A model generated the notes under the pieces. That model did no database searches. It worked only from the letters and a program-made list of their open reading frames with translations, and was not told the DNA's origin. Position numbers and translations under genes: made by a program. Below are positions 47,550 to 57,080 of a stretch of DNA of 64,000 nucleotides, in pieces (position 1 is the first letter of the stretch; every line of letters starts with the position of its first letter). The stretch is from Agriotes lineatus (lineage: Eukaryota; Arthropoda; Insecta; Coleoptera; Elateridae), in contig OW679197.1 in the NCBI GenBank assembly GCA_940337035.1, positions 55,263,903 through 55,327,902 on the forward strand, in the 5' to 3' direction.

Positions 47550-47873
47550 ATGGCTTCATTTATTTCGCAACTAAATAAACTTGGTACGATTGTCAAGAAG
47601 CCGAAACTAAATCCAGAAGAAGATCTCACAATCGGACAAAAATACCGAATAATTTCTTTAAGATCGGGAGTTGCCCCGAAAGCCAGTTACAAGTACATCA
47701 TTTGCGAGTTAGAGGATGGGATAGTATTTTTACCTAAACGTCTCTGTGATGCCCTAACAGCGGACGATATAGAATTAATGAACACGAAGAACATTATGCT
47801 GATTTACTTGGGTATGGAAAACGTCGGCAAGCAGCATAATACACCATCATATTCCTTTGAGGAGCAAGAATAA
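47550..47873 (+). CDS. Small Polinton protein, possible OB-fold/ssDNA-binding type
   Basis: A 107-residue protein from ATG 47550 (the frame is open a little upstream, from a GTG). The centre reads I-G-Q-K-Y-R-I-I-S-L then Y-I-I-C-E-L-E-D-G-I-V-F-L-P-K-R-L, followed by a C-terminal Y-L-G-M and an acidic tail. Small proteins with an I-G-x-K-Y-x-I ... V-F-L-P-K-R pattern are frequent beside polymerase genes of insect Polintons and related elements. A single-stranded-DNA-binding role for replication is my inference from the beta-rich pattern and position. After the stop, GTAAGT (47880) and TTTCGCAG (47940) form a plausible short intron, so the transcript may be spliced in its 3' part or run on into the next gene. 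Confidence 0.7.
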   Translation: MASFISQLNKLGTIVKKPKLNPEEDLTIGQKYRIISLRSGVAPKASYKYIICELEDGIVFLPKRLCDALTADDIELMNTKNIMLIYLGMENVGKQHNTPSYSFEEQE

Positions 47874-48058
47874 AATTAGGTAAGTTTGATTTTTAAATTA
47901 ATACTTGAAATGCTAATCTGGATTGTATAATCTTTCGCAGAATTCTCCTCATACTCTGACGAGTCATCCTACAACATCAGGAACCATTACAACTTGCTGT
48001 AAGTCTCACTTTTTTTTGTCCTCGTTAGTAGCTTGCTTTGGTTTTTAATAATTACGAA

Positions 48059-48418
48059 ATGTACATATCCGAACACGGATATCGTCTTGACCATACTAAA
48101 TATGAAGAAATATGTGATGGATGTGAGCATTGGTATTTATGCGGATATCCGGCCATGTATGAGCGTACACAAAGACTAGAATATTGTCACTCAGAGTGTA
48201 GCGTTTTTCTATCAGATGCGCTAGTTAAGTCTGTCGATCAATTTGTAAAAAATCAGTCTAGTTTGTCGAAGGAGCAAGTAAATTTGATAATATATAACTA
48301 CCTAAAATCTATTAAAAAGTTATACGCGAAAGTTAACAAAAACATAAGGAAAGAACTCGAACGCTCATTTGAATCATTAAAATTGCTGAGAGTTCAAACG
48401 TGCTCATTTGAAGTATAA
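48059..48418 (+). CDS. Uncharacterised small Cys-rich protein
   Basis: About 120 residues from ATG 48059. The N-terminal half has C-D-G-C-E-H-W-Y-L-C-G-Y and Y-C-H-S-E-C, a possible zinc-binding group. The C-terminal half is Lys-rich and likely helical. The frame stays open upstream to 48038 without another ATG. It lies between the ssDNA-binding-like gene and the polymerase on the same strand, so it may be an early or replication gene. I do not recognise the family. Confidence 0.6.
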   Translation: MYISEHGYRLDHTKYEEICDGCEHWYLCGYPAMYERTQRLEYCHSECSVFLSDALVKSVDQFVKNQSSLSKEQVNLIIYNYLKSIKKLYAKVNKNIRKELERSFESLKLLRVQTCSFEV

Positions 48419-48508
48419 TGTGAATCAATAAAAAAATTTATGTCAATAAATATTTAGTCAAGTTTCGAAACGTGCATTTGATACACTAAAATTTTAAACT
48501 CAAATAGA

Positions 48509-51500
48509 ATGGAAACCGCAGATTCTCTCGGAGAATTGAACAAAAACGTAGTTAAAATTTTGAAAAGGACATATTTGGCTTTACAATCAACATACGGCGG
48601 TGGTGGTGACAACTCTGGCGATGCTAATATTAAAATGTGGATCAATTATTGTAAAACAACTGCGACATTACTTCGACGAGGTTTGCAAAATTGTGATACA
48701 GTGGGGTCTAAGAGGAAAATTGAGAATGAATTATGCCTCATAAAAAAATTTAAAATTTGTTTCAATAGACTTCTTTCGCGCAATATTCGACACAGAAATA
48801 CCATTGGATCGCGAGTTGTTTGGGAGAATTACAAATCTGCGTTTCATAAAAGAATTCAAAGTGCTATTATTGTCAATCTAAAGCATACCAAAATGGTTGC
48901 ATTTCTTGAAGATTGTTACAAATTATTGAAAATTCGCATAACCAATTTGTTCAGCAGACAAAATACGGTACGCAATTTTAAAATTAATTTTAGTTTTTGT
49001 GGCGAATTTAGTAAAACGTTTGAAGGCGCCGAAGAACCCATTACTGACTATAAATATTTCAATACAAGAAATTTTATAATCGAAAATGCTTTTACGGTAG
49101 TGGAACAATGGTTTCAGGAAAATATTGTAGACACAATTCTAAATCAAATTAGTGAGTTTGTAACTACAGGTTCTGGGTGGCGTCTGACTCAAATAGTGTC
49201 CTTATATGTAAACATAAACTCATGTGAACGACTGTTTAATGCAGCAGCAGCTCCTCATATTGATTTACCGGAGCAAATCAAATATAAGAAAGCTGTTCTA
49301 AATTTGCCGAGCAATAATCTAGATTGTTTTTTCATTGCTGTAGCTAGTGCTATCTGTAAGCCTAAAGGCAATCCATCCCGCTTAAGTGCCTACCCCCACT
49401 ATAGTACAGTTTTGACTACAAATGGTTTTAAATTACCAATGTCGCTGAATCAAATTCCGAAATTTGAGCAAATAAACAAAATATCAATTAACGTTTACAT
49501 TCTGAAATTGAAAAAAGGTAAATTTATCACGCTACCGACGTATTTAACCAAAAATAAATTAGATAGTCACGTTAACTTACTAATGTTAGAGGAAAACTAT
49601 GATGCGGAAGAAGATGATGAAAAATTAGAAAATGCTTTTACTAATGTCGATTTTAATTTTCATGATGATGATGATGATGATGATGGCTGCGACGATCTAA
49701 ATTTTTCAGAAAGATTAGTTGAGGCAAAGCGAAGGCATTTTTGTTGGATCAAGAGTCTTTCTCGTTTAGCAGTTTCGCAGATTAATAAACATAAGGCTCG
49801 ATTGTACATTTGCGATCGATGCTTACAATATTTTTATAAAGAGGCTAAATTATCAGCGCACATTCAGGATTGTAATCAATTGAATGAGTGTAAAATCATA
49901 TTGCCGTCAGAAAAGAATAAATGGCTTTCGTTTAAAAACGTTAGAAACCGTATTGATTTACCTTTTTCCATATTCGCAGATATTGAATGTCTTTTAAAAG
50001 TAATTGGCGACAACGATCTACCATCGAAATTGCAGCCAAATGCTTGCAAAACAGTAAAATATCAAAAGCATAAGGCGTTTAGTATGGGGTACTACTTTCA
50101 CAGCACCTATGATGATAATTTATCATATTTTAAGCAGTACAGGGGTAAAGATTGTGCTGGATGGTTTGTTAATGAGCTAACATCGGTTGTAGATAATTAT
50201 GGAGACTTCTTTTTTAAAGAAGTTCCCATGGATCTTACCACTGTTACAGCAATGAGTCCAAACATGAATTGTCATATTTGCGATAAGTCCTTCCAATTAA
50301 ACGAACAAGTTTGCAGGGATCACTGTCATATCAGCGGTCGCTTCAGGGGTTTTAGCCACCAAAGCTGCAATTTAAACTATCGCATTTTTCCGGTGATTCC
50401 TGTGGTATTCCATAATTTTAGTAATTATGATTGTCACTTCATAATTAAAAAAGTTGCTACAGCTGTAGACGGTAGAATTGAGCTAATTCCAATAAACAAC
50501 GAGAAGTATATATCGGTGACGAAAACTTGGGGAAATTCTCAGATAAAATTTAGATTTATTGATTCATTCAGGTTTATGGATTCATCGTTAGACCAGTTAG
50601 CGTCGTATCTCAAGGAAGACGACTTCAAAATTCTTAAAAAGAATAATGCAAATTTAAGTTTGAATCAATTACAGTTGCTAATGCGGAAAGGTGTATTTCC
50701 TTATGAGTATGTAGATTCTTTTCAAAAATTAAGCGAAACATCGCTACCGGATATGACTAAATTTTATAGTTCACTTACTTTGAAAAATGTTTCTTCCGAA
50801 GATTATGCACACGCTAGCAAAGTTTGGACGGAATTTAATATAAAAGATTTAGGCGAGTACAGCGATTTATATTTGAAAACCGATATCTTACTTTTAGCCG
50901 ACGTGTTTCAAAATTTTCGAAAAATGTGCAAAGATATTTTCGACTTAGATGTTTTGCATTATTATACAATTCCCGGCTTTGCATGGGACGCAGCTTTAAA
51001 AATAACTGGAATTCAACTAGAACTCCTCACCGATATTGATATGCTTCTCTTTGTGGAGCGCGGCATACGTGGAGGAATTAGCCAAGTTATTAAACGCTAC
51101 AGCGAAGCTAATAATAAATACATGGCTGATTATGACAATCAATTACCCTCTAAATACCTCGTTTATCTGGATATTAATAACATGTATGGACTCGCAATGA
51201 GGGAGGCACTACCCTTTGGAAACTTTGAATGGCTCTCCTCCGACGACATTCAAAATTTTGATGTTTGCACTATAGCTGATGATAGTGAAACGGGATACAT
51301 TTTAGAAGTGGATATTGCTTATTCACAACACTTGCACGACCATCACAAAGACTTTCCTTTCTTTTCGGAGAATAGAGTGCCGCAAGGCTCAAAATTTTCG
51401 AAATTAGTTACAACCCTATACGATAAAGAAAAATATGTAATTCACTACAGGAGCCTTAAGCAAGGTATTTCTTTCGGCTTATCAATTAAAAAAATTTATA

Positions 51501-52444
51501 GAATATTAAGTTTTCGTCAGAAAGCTTGGATGAGGGACTATATCGATCTAAATACTCGTTTAAGAGGATTAGCAGACAATGAATTCAAAAAGTATTTCCA
51601 CAAACAAGCAAATAACGCATGTTTCGGTAAAACGATGGAGAATGTTCGTCGTAGGAGGGACATAAAATTAGTGTGCAAGTGGAAAGGTCGTTTCGGGGCT
51701 GAATATTATATTTCGAAGCCAAATTTTCACAATCGGACAATAATTAGCAAAAAATTAGTTGCAATTGAGTTGAACAAAACAGAAATTTTAATGAATAAAC
51801 CAGTCTATGTCGGAATGTCAATACTGGACATATCCAAAACATATATGTATGACTTTCACTATAACTATATAATGCAAAAATTTGTTAATAATAATATGCT
51901 TTACACCGACACTGATTCATTTTTGTACGAAATACATACTGACGATTTTTACAAAACTATGATAGACGATATTCATCGATACGATACGAGTGACTACCAC
52001 CCTCACAATATTTACGGCGTTCCCTTAGTCAATAAAAAGAAAATTGGCCTAATGAAAGACGAACTAAAAGGTGAAATAATAACACATTTTGTTGGATTAA
52101 AGTCTAAAATGTACAGTTTAAAAGTTAATAACAAGTGTAAAATTAAAAAGGTGAAGGGGATTGTAAAACATGTCGTGCGAGAAAAATTAACCTTTGAAAA
52201 TTACTATTCTGTGCTTAGAGATGGAATAGCAGTTTCTTGCAATCAAAATAGAATTAGATCCTTCAAGCACAAAGTTTATACTACACATCAAAACAAAATT
52301 GCTCTTAGTAACAAGGACGATAAGAGATTTATTATGCCCGACGGCGTATCGACATTGCCATGGGGTCATTATAAAATATGTGAAATAATAACAAAGCAAG
52401 CTAATTTGAGTGAGGACAAGGAGTGTGAGACTAGTTTAGTTTAG
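48509..52444 (+). CDS. Protein-primed DNA polymerase B (pPolB)
   Basis: Replicates the element by protein priming. The 1311-residue frame is intact. An N-terminal region (about 270-330) with D-C-F-F-I-A-V-A-S-A and P-S-R-L-S-A-Y is usual in Polinton polymerases. A C2H2-like finger lies at about 433-460 and an endonuclease VII-like Cys/His module (C-H-I-C-D-K ... D-H-C-H-I-S-G) at about 588-625. Exonuclease motifs follow in order: F-A-D-I-E-C with D491 and E493, H-N-F-S-N-Y-D, and Y-L-K-T-D-I-L-L-L-A-D-V. Polymerase motifs: A at Y-L-D-I-N-N-M-Y-G (D888), B at K-Q-A-N-N-A-C-F-G (near 1032), C at Y-T-D-T-D-S (1132-1137), and the K-M-Y motif near 1195. A (GAT)n run encodes Asp repeats near residue 388. 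All catalytic residues that I can check are present. The next genes are convergent. Confidence 0.97.
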   Translation: METADSLGELNKNVVKILKRTYLALQSTYGGGGDNSGDANIKMWINYCKTTATLLRRGLQNCDTVGSKRKIENELCLIKKFKICFNRLLSRNIRHRNTIGSRVVWENYKSAFHKRIQSAIIVNLKHTKMVAFLEDCYKLLKIRITNLFSRQNTVRNFKINFSFCGEFSKTFEGAEEPITDYKYFNTRNFIIENAFTVVEQWFQENIVDTILNQISEFVTTGSGWRLTQIVSLYVNINSCERLFNAAAAPHIDLPEQIKYKKAVLNLPSNNLDCFFIAVASAICKPKGNPSRLSAYPHYSTVLTTNGFKLPMSLNQIPKFEQINKISINVYILKLKKGKFITLPTYLTKNKLDSHVNLLMLEENYDAEEDDEKLENAFTNVDFNFHDDDDDDDGCDDLNFSERLVEAKRRHFCWIKSLSRLAVSQINKHKARLYICDRCLQYFYKEAKLSAHIQDCNQLNECKIILPSEKNKWLSFKNVRNRIDLPFSIFADIECLLKVIGDNDLPSKLQPNACKTVKYQKHKAFSMGYYFHSTYDDNLSYFKQYRGKDCAGWFVNELTSVVDNYGDFFFKEVPMDLTTVTAMSPNMNCHICDKSFQLNEQVCRDHCHISGRFRGFSHQSCNLNYRIFPVIPVVFHNFSNYDCHFIIKKVATAVDGRIELIPINNEKYISVTKTWGNSQIKFRFIDSFRFMDSSLDQLASYLKEDDFKILKKNNANLSLNQLQLLMRKGVFPYEYVDSFQKLSETSLPDMTKFYSSLTLKNVSSEDYAHASKVWTEFNIKDLGEYSDLYLKTDILLLADVFQNFRKMCKDIFDLDVLHYYTIPGFAWDAALKITGIQLELLTDIDMLLFVERGIRGGISQVIKRYSEANNKYMADYDNQLPSKYLVYLDINNMYGLAMREALPFGNFEWLSSDDIQNFDVCTIADDSETGYILEVDIAYSQHLHDHHKDFPFFSENRVPQGSKFSKLVTTLYDKEKYVIHYRSLKQGISFGLSIKKIYRILSFRQKAWMRDYIDLNTRLRGLADNEFKKYFHKQANNACFGKTMENVRRRRDIKLVCKWKGRFGAEYYISKPNFHNRTIISKKLVAIELNKTEILMNKPVYVGMSILDISKTYMYDFHYNYIMQKFVNNNMLYTDTDSFLYEIHTDDFYKTMIDDIHRYDTSDYHPHNIYGVPLVNKKKIGLMKDELKGEIITHFVGLKSKMYSLKVNNKCKIKKVKGIVKHVVREKLTFENYYSVLRDGIAVSCNQNRIRSFKHKVYTTHQNKIALSNKDDKRFIMPDGVSTLPWGHYKICEIITKQANLSEDKECETSLV

Positions 52445-52961
52445 TATTTTAAGTGTATATATTTAAGAAATATCGTTATTTGACTAATATAAATTTAGGT
52501 AATATTCTAGTTTAATGGTGTCAGCACTACTAACATCCTATGTACTTGTGTATACAATTGGTCGTCTAATAAAAAAGATTATATTGAGCGTATTTTCTTC
52601 TTTTTGTGTCATAAATTTAAGTAGCATTCTCACTACAAGCTGTAGCCCTTTTTATAAATAAAACAAGAAGTTCGGTTAAACAACATTTATTTTTACTAAA
52701 CATCAACTGAGTACATTTTAATATAAAAGTATATTACACAACACCTTAAAATTGTCAATACAACAGCATTTAATAAACTTAAATAATGAAGAACTAATAC
52801 ATAATTATTTCACATCGCAAAACTGAAAATAAACATATCAATATTTAACTCTTAAACATGCACCTAAAACATAAAAATTACTTAAAGAAGTTGCAATTAA
52901 AATCTTAAGATAATAAAAGTAGCATCCTCGCAGCCGCCGACGCCGTCGTTAGTGCAACTGT
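52445..52961. other. Convergent intergenic region with poly(A) signals on both strands
   Basis: Plus-strand AATAAA near 52656 and minus-strand AATAAA (TTTATT near 52686) allow both transcripts to end here. No gene is seen. Confidence 0.6.
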
Positions 52962-53891
52962 TTACGCCTGCAGCAAAAGGCTGTTCTTATCAATCCATGA
53001 TTTTTCATTGATTCCCAGCCACTTCACATACATCTGATTTCCTTTCTTCTTCAAAATTTTTTCGATAAGGTAGACATCCGGATGATTGGTTTTCTGCAGC
53101 TCCAATTCATAGAAAGTGCCAGCAAGGGGAGTGTCATGTGCATCTTTCAGTTTATAAGATGCGGGATTGGTATTCTGAGTTTTTGTAATAGTAAATAACT
53201 CTGTGGACCAGTTGGGTGTGAAGCCGCGAGAAAAAACACCTTTATATTTGCTAATTCTGACAACATCTCCAACTTTATACTTTGGATTGTGGTGTGGCGA
53301 TCTTACTTGAAAATCTGTATAGACTAATAATTTAGTATCAGGCTTTACATCATTTGGAGCCATTTTAATGGTCCTATGCTTAGTTTCGTTATATTTTGCA
53401 ACTATATCTTGCAGCACATCTATCCACTTATACTTTCCACGTAAACTAAATGATTTGTATAATTTGCCTTTAATTGTTCTAATAACTCTTTCAACGATGG
53501 CTGCTTTAATGCTACTGTATGTGGAATAGTGGTTAATGTGATACTCACGCATTAATTCTTTAAAATGACTATTGTAAAACTCTTTTCCGTTGTCTGTCTG
53601 CAAATTATGTGGCGAAATTTTGCTATCACGAAGAATACTTTTCATAGATTTTGTAACTTCTCTACCATTCTTAGTCTTTAATGGTCTCGCCCACAAAACT
53701 TTTGAATAGCAATTAATCACCATTAAAATGTATCGATAACCTTTATTTGCTCTTGCATATGGTATAAATTCAGCCAAATCTGCTTGAAATAGATCAGAGT
53801 ATCCTTTAATGGACGTGCGAAGTCTAGGAAAATTTTTTCTAGCGCTACGATGTAATTCGTCAACAACTTCCAATTTCTTATTCGACATCAT
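52962..53891 (-). CDS. Polinton integrase (RVE family) with chromodomain
   Basis: Inserts the element into host DNA. 309 residues from the ATG at 53891. The DDE core has L-F-Q-A-D-L-A-E (D38), L-Q-T-D-N-G-K-E-F (D100) and A-A-I-V-E-R-V-I-R-T (E134), as in retroviral and Ginger-type integrases. An SH3-like segment (Y-K-V-G-D-V-V-R-I-S) follows near 205-215, and a C-terminal chromodomain (Y-L-I-E-K-I-L ... V-K-W-L-G) spans about 275-309; such chromodomains may steer insertion to marked chromatin. The N-terminus E-L-H-R-S-A-R-K-N-F matches the usual start region of insect Polinton integrases, so the gene looks full-length. It begins 9 nt after the stop of the SOCS-box-like gene. Confidence 0.95.
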   Translation of the reverse strand: MMSNKKLEVVDELHRSARKNFPRLRTSIKGYSDLFQADLAEFIPYARANKGYRYILMVINCYSKVLWARPLKTKNGREVTKSMKSILRDSKISPHNLQTDNGKEFYNSHFKELMREYHINHYSTYSSIKAAIVERVIRTIKGKLYKSFSLRGKYKWIDVLQDIVAKYNETKHRTIKMAPNDVKPDTKLLVYTDFQVRSPHHNPKYKVGDVVRISKYKGVFSRGFTPNWSTELFTITKTQNTNPASYKLKDAHDTPLAGTFYELELQKTNHPDVYLIEKILKKKGNQMYVKWLGINEKSWIDKNSLLLQA

Positions 53892-53899
53892 CGGTGCCG

Positions 53900-54265
53900 C
53901 TACCGCCGCCGTACAATCTTGCGGATGTGGCGATTGGCTCGTCTGTCAATGCGGCGGAGGCGGATGCGACGCTTCTTTTCGCGCAGAAGTTCCTTTTCCT
54001 CCCTCAGAGTTCGTTGTATTTTATACCAGCTGATTCGTATATCTGCTATTATCTTTGTTGGTAAAGGTAATTTTTCCAGCTGTCGATGCTGGTATATACT
54101 GCCAGCTACTTTATTTACGCATATGCGATATAATGATGATGGGTTTTGGCGGAGTATTTTCTTAGGGGGAGGTAAGTAGGTGTGCAGATCCTTGTAAGCT
54201 TCTGACCAACATATTGTCCCACTCAGCGCACATAGTAAAGGTATTTTCATTAAATACATATCCAT
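53900..54265 (-). CDS. SOCS-box-like protein (candidate Elongin BC/Cul5 adaptor)
   Basis: A 121-residue basic protein from ATG 54265 (a GTG lies two codons upstream). Residues 44-53 read S-L-Y-R-I-C-V-N-K-V and fit the BC-box rule (A/P/S/T)-L-x3-C-x3-(A/I/L/V). Residues 66-69 are L-P-L-P, the Cul5-box core, at the usual distance. In host SOCS proteins these segments recruit Elongin B/C and Cullin 5 to build a ubiquitin ligase; several viruses use the same trick. The N-terminal 43 residues would then bind a target, but no SH2 or ankyrin domain is present. The C-terminus is Arg-rich and could bind nucleic acid or enter the nucleus. It lies directly upstream of the integrase. The motif match is direct; the function is inference. 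Confidence 0.65.
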   Translation of the reverse strand: MDMYLMKIPLLCALSGTICWSEAYKDLHTYLPPPKKILRQNPSSLYRICVNKVAGSIYQHRQLEKLPLPTKIIADIRISWYKIQRTLREEKELLREKKRRIRLRRIDRRANRHIRKIVRRR

Positions 54266-54327
54266 TGACACAACTAAAAAACAAGTACCAGAATCGAAAA
54301 TACGGGCGCGCGCGCGCTACTTGGAAA

Positions 54328-54335
54328 AATTTATA
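54328..54335 (-). promoter_or_regulatory. Possible TATA box of the SOCS-box-like gene
   Basis: TATAAATT on the minus strand, about 63 nt upstream of the ATG at 54265. A (GC)6 run lies just downstream of it. Confidence 0.4.
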
Positions 54336-54442
54336 CGGCCCGTCTGAATTGGTCGGCGCTACAGTATAATTGGCTCATCGTCAGTGTTGCGCGCCCCTTC
54401 ACTAATCAGTAAGAGAGATTGGGAAAGTGGAGAGGAGGGTAT

Positions 54443-55234
54443 TTAGGGTTTTAAAATGCCATATAGTCTAATTATATCATCAAGTGTTTCTTCTGCTGTT
54501 GTACCACCTTTTGTCGGAGGAGCTATCGGTATATTTAAATGATTATATAAATCATTACATCGTTTAATTAAAATCGGAAAGGCCTTCATTACAGCTACAA
54601 CACCATCCTTGGTATTATCTACAGTCGTTTTTAATTGCAACATTTTCTCGTCCACATATTTTTTATTGGCGACATCGGTTTCAGATGTCGGTTGTGCAAG
54701 TGATGTAATCCGCTTGTTTCTAGCATCGAAGAACTGCGATTTATTATCCAACTTTAAACAATTTCTTTTCGCCGCATCATGTTTGGAATCAACATATCTT
54801 TTATTTGTCGCATCGTTTCCAGCGACAGGATTTGCTAGTTCGCCGATCACTTTATTATTTGCGCTGAACTTGCCGTCGCTAGCAACTCTCAAACATTTTG
54901 CTAGAGTTTCATTGGCGGTTGCAGCAATAGCAATTCGGACGTACTTTTTAGTGGAAACATCGGAGTCGTCAACCGGATCTGCAGCTCCAATTAATCTCTT
55001 TCCCCGAACATTGACAATATCCTCACCATCATTAACTACTAAAGTACTCTTCTTATTTACGGCGTCGTAATTTCCTTGCGGATCGCCAACATTGGTCATT
55101 CTTTTGCCGCTAATATCAAAATCTTCTCCGTCGCCTGTTAATTTGAAACCTACACCAGGCGGCCCTTGCCTCACCTTTACATCTCCCGCAGCATGTTGGG
55201 GATGATATTCTCTCCCGAATTTATCAACTACCAT
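54443..55234 (-). CDS. Fibre-like repeat protein
   Basis: 263 residues from ATG 55234. After a short collagen-like Q-G-P-P-G-V-G (23-29) come four imperfect repeats at about 39-64, 74-99, 123-149 and 168-195. Each has the pattern F-D-x-x-x-K-R-I-x-x-x-x-x-P-x-x-x-x-D-(A/V)-x-(N/T)-K-(K/R). The C-terminal 65 residues are helical and may trimerise. Such short beta-shaft repeats are typical of phage tail fibres and adenovirus fibres, so a particle attachment role is likely but not shown. It is absent from the core Polinton set. The leftward gene cluster context suggests a structural gene. Confidence 0.65.
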   Translation of the reverse strand: MVVDKFGREYHPQHAAGDVKVRQGPPGVGFKLTGDGEDFDISGKRMTNVGDPQGNYDAVNKKSTLVVNDGEDIVNVRGKRLIGAADPVDDSDVSTKKYVRIAIAATANETLAKCLRVASDGKFSANNKVIGELANPVAGNDATNKRYVDSKHDAAKRNCLKLDNKSQFFDARNKRITSLAQPTSETDVANKKYVDEKMLQLKTTVDNTKDGVVAVMKAFPILIKRCNDLYNHLNIPIAPPTKGGTTAEETLDDIIRLYGILKP

Positions 55235-55329
55235 GTTTTCAGAGTATTTTTAGCCTATCCTGTGTGCTGCACGCAGCTCTCTATAACTGATCAGCTAGTA
55301 ATAGCGAAGCTCCTAAACTACAGAATAAT

Positions 55330-56009
55330 TTATGCAATAATACCCTCCTCACGCAATTCGGAAATGATTGAAATAATTTCATTTCTATTCTGCAAACTGT
55401 TGTTACCTGCAGCATTCGCTGCTACTAATAAGCGCAACCGCTGCACTAATTCCCTAGGCGTATTCCAAAAGACATATTCGACGGATTTGTTATTCAGCTG
55501 TTTAAATGTCCTTTTACGCGAAAGTTTAGTACGACCAAAACCGCCACTACCTGTTTTCTTTAGATAAGGTTTAATAAAACGTTTAAATTTCCAGTTGGTC
55601 GAGTTTACAATTTTGCCGGCTTCTGTACGATGTGCATGTGACTGCAATATAATATCTCTGTAATTGCGCAAATCATTTTGTTTTAAAGCACTTTCCTCTG
55701 CTGCGGTTAATTTCTTATGTGTGAGTAATGTGTACAATCCTTTAGTGCCGGTATATCGCTTAGTATTAACTACGATATCTTTACCTGAAATGCGTACATT
55801 TGATTTACCTATTTCCCATGTATTCGATTTGGGTTTATAATGAAGCGCAAAACGAGAGCGATCTACATTTTCGCTATCTTTACGACTTAGTAAGCGTGCA
55901 TAATGTTGAGGCAATTCATGGTATCTATTCATCTCATCATCGTCACTACCACCATCAGCATCATCTTCCTTCTCACCATCGCCACCACCAATATCGCCAT
56001 AATCGACAC

Positions 56010-56043
<34 letters not shown>

Positions 56044-56319
56044 GGCGATAACGTTGCTGCTCTCGGCAGCTTCTGACTTAATTATTGGTAATTCATCTTT
56101 CTTCGAAATATGTAATACACCTGGGCGGTGCTGAGCTGTAGAAGCTGTCGATTTCACAGCAGTTTCTATTCCTTTTAATGGCTCTATTATTTGTTTATGA
56201 ACATCGCGATATATCTGTTCAGCTTTAGCTTTGTCTCGCCTAAAATCTAAAAATTTTTTTCGAACTATTTTCGCAGCGTCGGCTGCCTGCCGCTTCAGCA
56301 GCTCAGTACTGCTGCTCAT
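55330..56319 (-). CDS. DUF8207-like Polinton protein with poly-Asp tract
   Basis: 329 residues. The N-terminal 60 residues are helical and basic. A run of 11 Asp (about residues 93-103), encoded by GAT repeats, leads into an acidic Gly/Asp linker. The C-terminal half has H-Y-K-P-K-S-N-T-W-E-I-G, V-R-I-S-G-K-D-I-V-V-N and Y-T-G-T-K-G-L-Y-T-L-L, which is the pattern of DUF8207 proteins widespread in insect Polintons. The molecular role is not known. It sits between the fibre-like and ATPase genes, so a virion or assembly role is plausible. Confidence 0.75.
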
Positions 56320-56337
56320 TGTTATCGCCAGAATGAA

Positions 56338-57042
56338 TTACTTAGTATTTTCAATGCATATATAAGCATCGAATCCTTTACGGTACCTGCCTTGATTAAG
56401 AGCACTATCTTTGACAATTACAATAAACCCGTGTGTATCGACACCATTCCAACACTCATTACAAATATCTCTAAATTTTTGGAAGGACATATCCGCGCCG
56501 ACATGATCGTCATATATATGCTTAAGGTTCAAGTCGTCCTGTTTAAACAGCACCAACATATTTGCATTGTCTCGTATTAAATGTTTGGGAGTCCTCGCAT
56601 ACGACTGACTTAGATAAAATACATCAGTACCGCTATGGCGACCCATACTAAAGAATTTTCGAATTTTGTCTTGTTTATCGCACACAATATCATCGAAAAT
56701 AAATATAGTATCTTCTTTAACTTCATCTGGCGATATAATTGCTTCGTTCTCATTATATTCCGAATACCCCATACCCTCGATAGATTTAAGCACTTCTCGC
56801 AGGAACTGATATTTTGACTGATTAAGCGATTTTGAATAGATGCATACATTTTGAAAGCGCAATCCGTTTGCACTTATAATTAGACTTATCATTGTAAGAG
56901 TTTTTCCACAATTAGAAGGTCCGCAAAAAATGCAGCGAATTGTCGGCGGGAATAGATCACCATGTTTGGATGTTAAGGAACTGCGATGATCATGAGCAAG
57001 ATCTAAAATTGTCAAGGACAATTTCTGTTTAACGATTTTCAT
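56338..57042 (-). CDS. DNA-packaging ATPase (A32/FtsK-like)
   Basis: Predicted to pump the genome into the capsid. 234 residues. Walker A is G-P-S-N-C-G-K-T at 41-48, Walker B is I-F-I-F-D-D at 113-118, and a sensor-like S-Q-S-Y-A-R-T follows at about 146-152. The length is normal for the Polinton family. It lies between the DUF8207-like gene and the major capsid gene, as is common in these elements. The frame is intact with a clear ATG. Confidence 0.95.
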   Translation of the reverse strand: MKIVKQKLSLTILDLAHDHRSSLTSKHGDLFPPTIRCIFCGPSNCGKTLTMISLIISANGLRFQNVCIYSKSLNQSKYQFLREVLKSIEGMGYSEYNENEAIISPDEVKEDTIFIFDDIVCDKQDKIRKFFSMGRHSGTDVFYLSQSYARTPKHLIRDNANMLVLFKQDDLNLKHIYDDHVGADMSFQKFRDICNECWNGVDTHGFIVIVKDSALNQGRYRKGFDAYICIENTK

Positions 57043-57080
57043 GATTCTGAGCTGAATTTCAAAATAGCGTAAATTTATAG

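Noticed and set aside
48923..49108. Minus-strand frame inside the polymerase gene
   Set aside because: Antisense shadow; the polymerase frame is intact and well supported.
54609..55070. 153-codon plus-strand open frame
   Set aside because: Antisense shadow of the fibre-like repeat protein, with no domain of its own.
55800..56051. Plus-strand frame ending in poly-His
   Set aside because: Poly-His is the complement of the GAT/poly-Asp run in the DUF8207-like gene.
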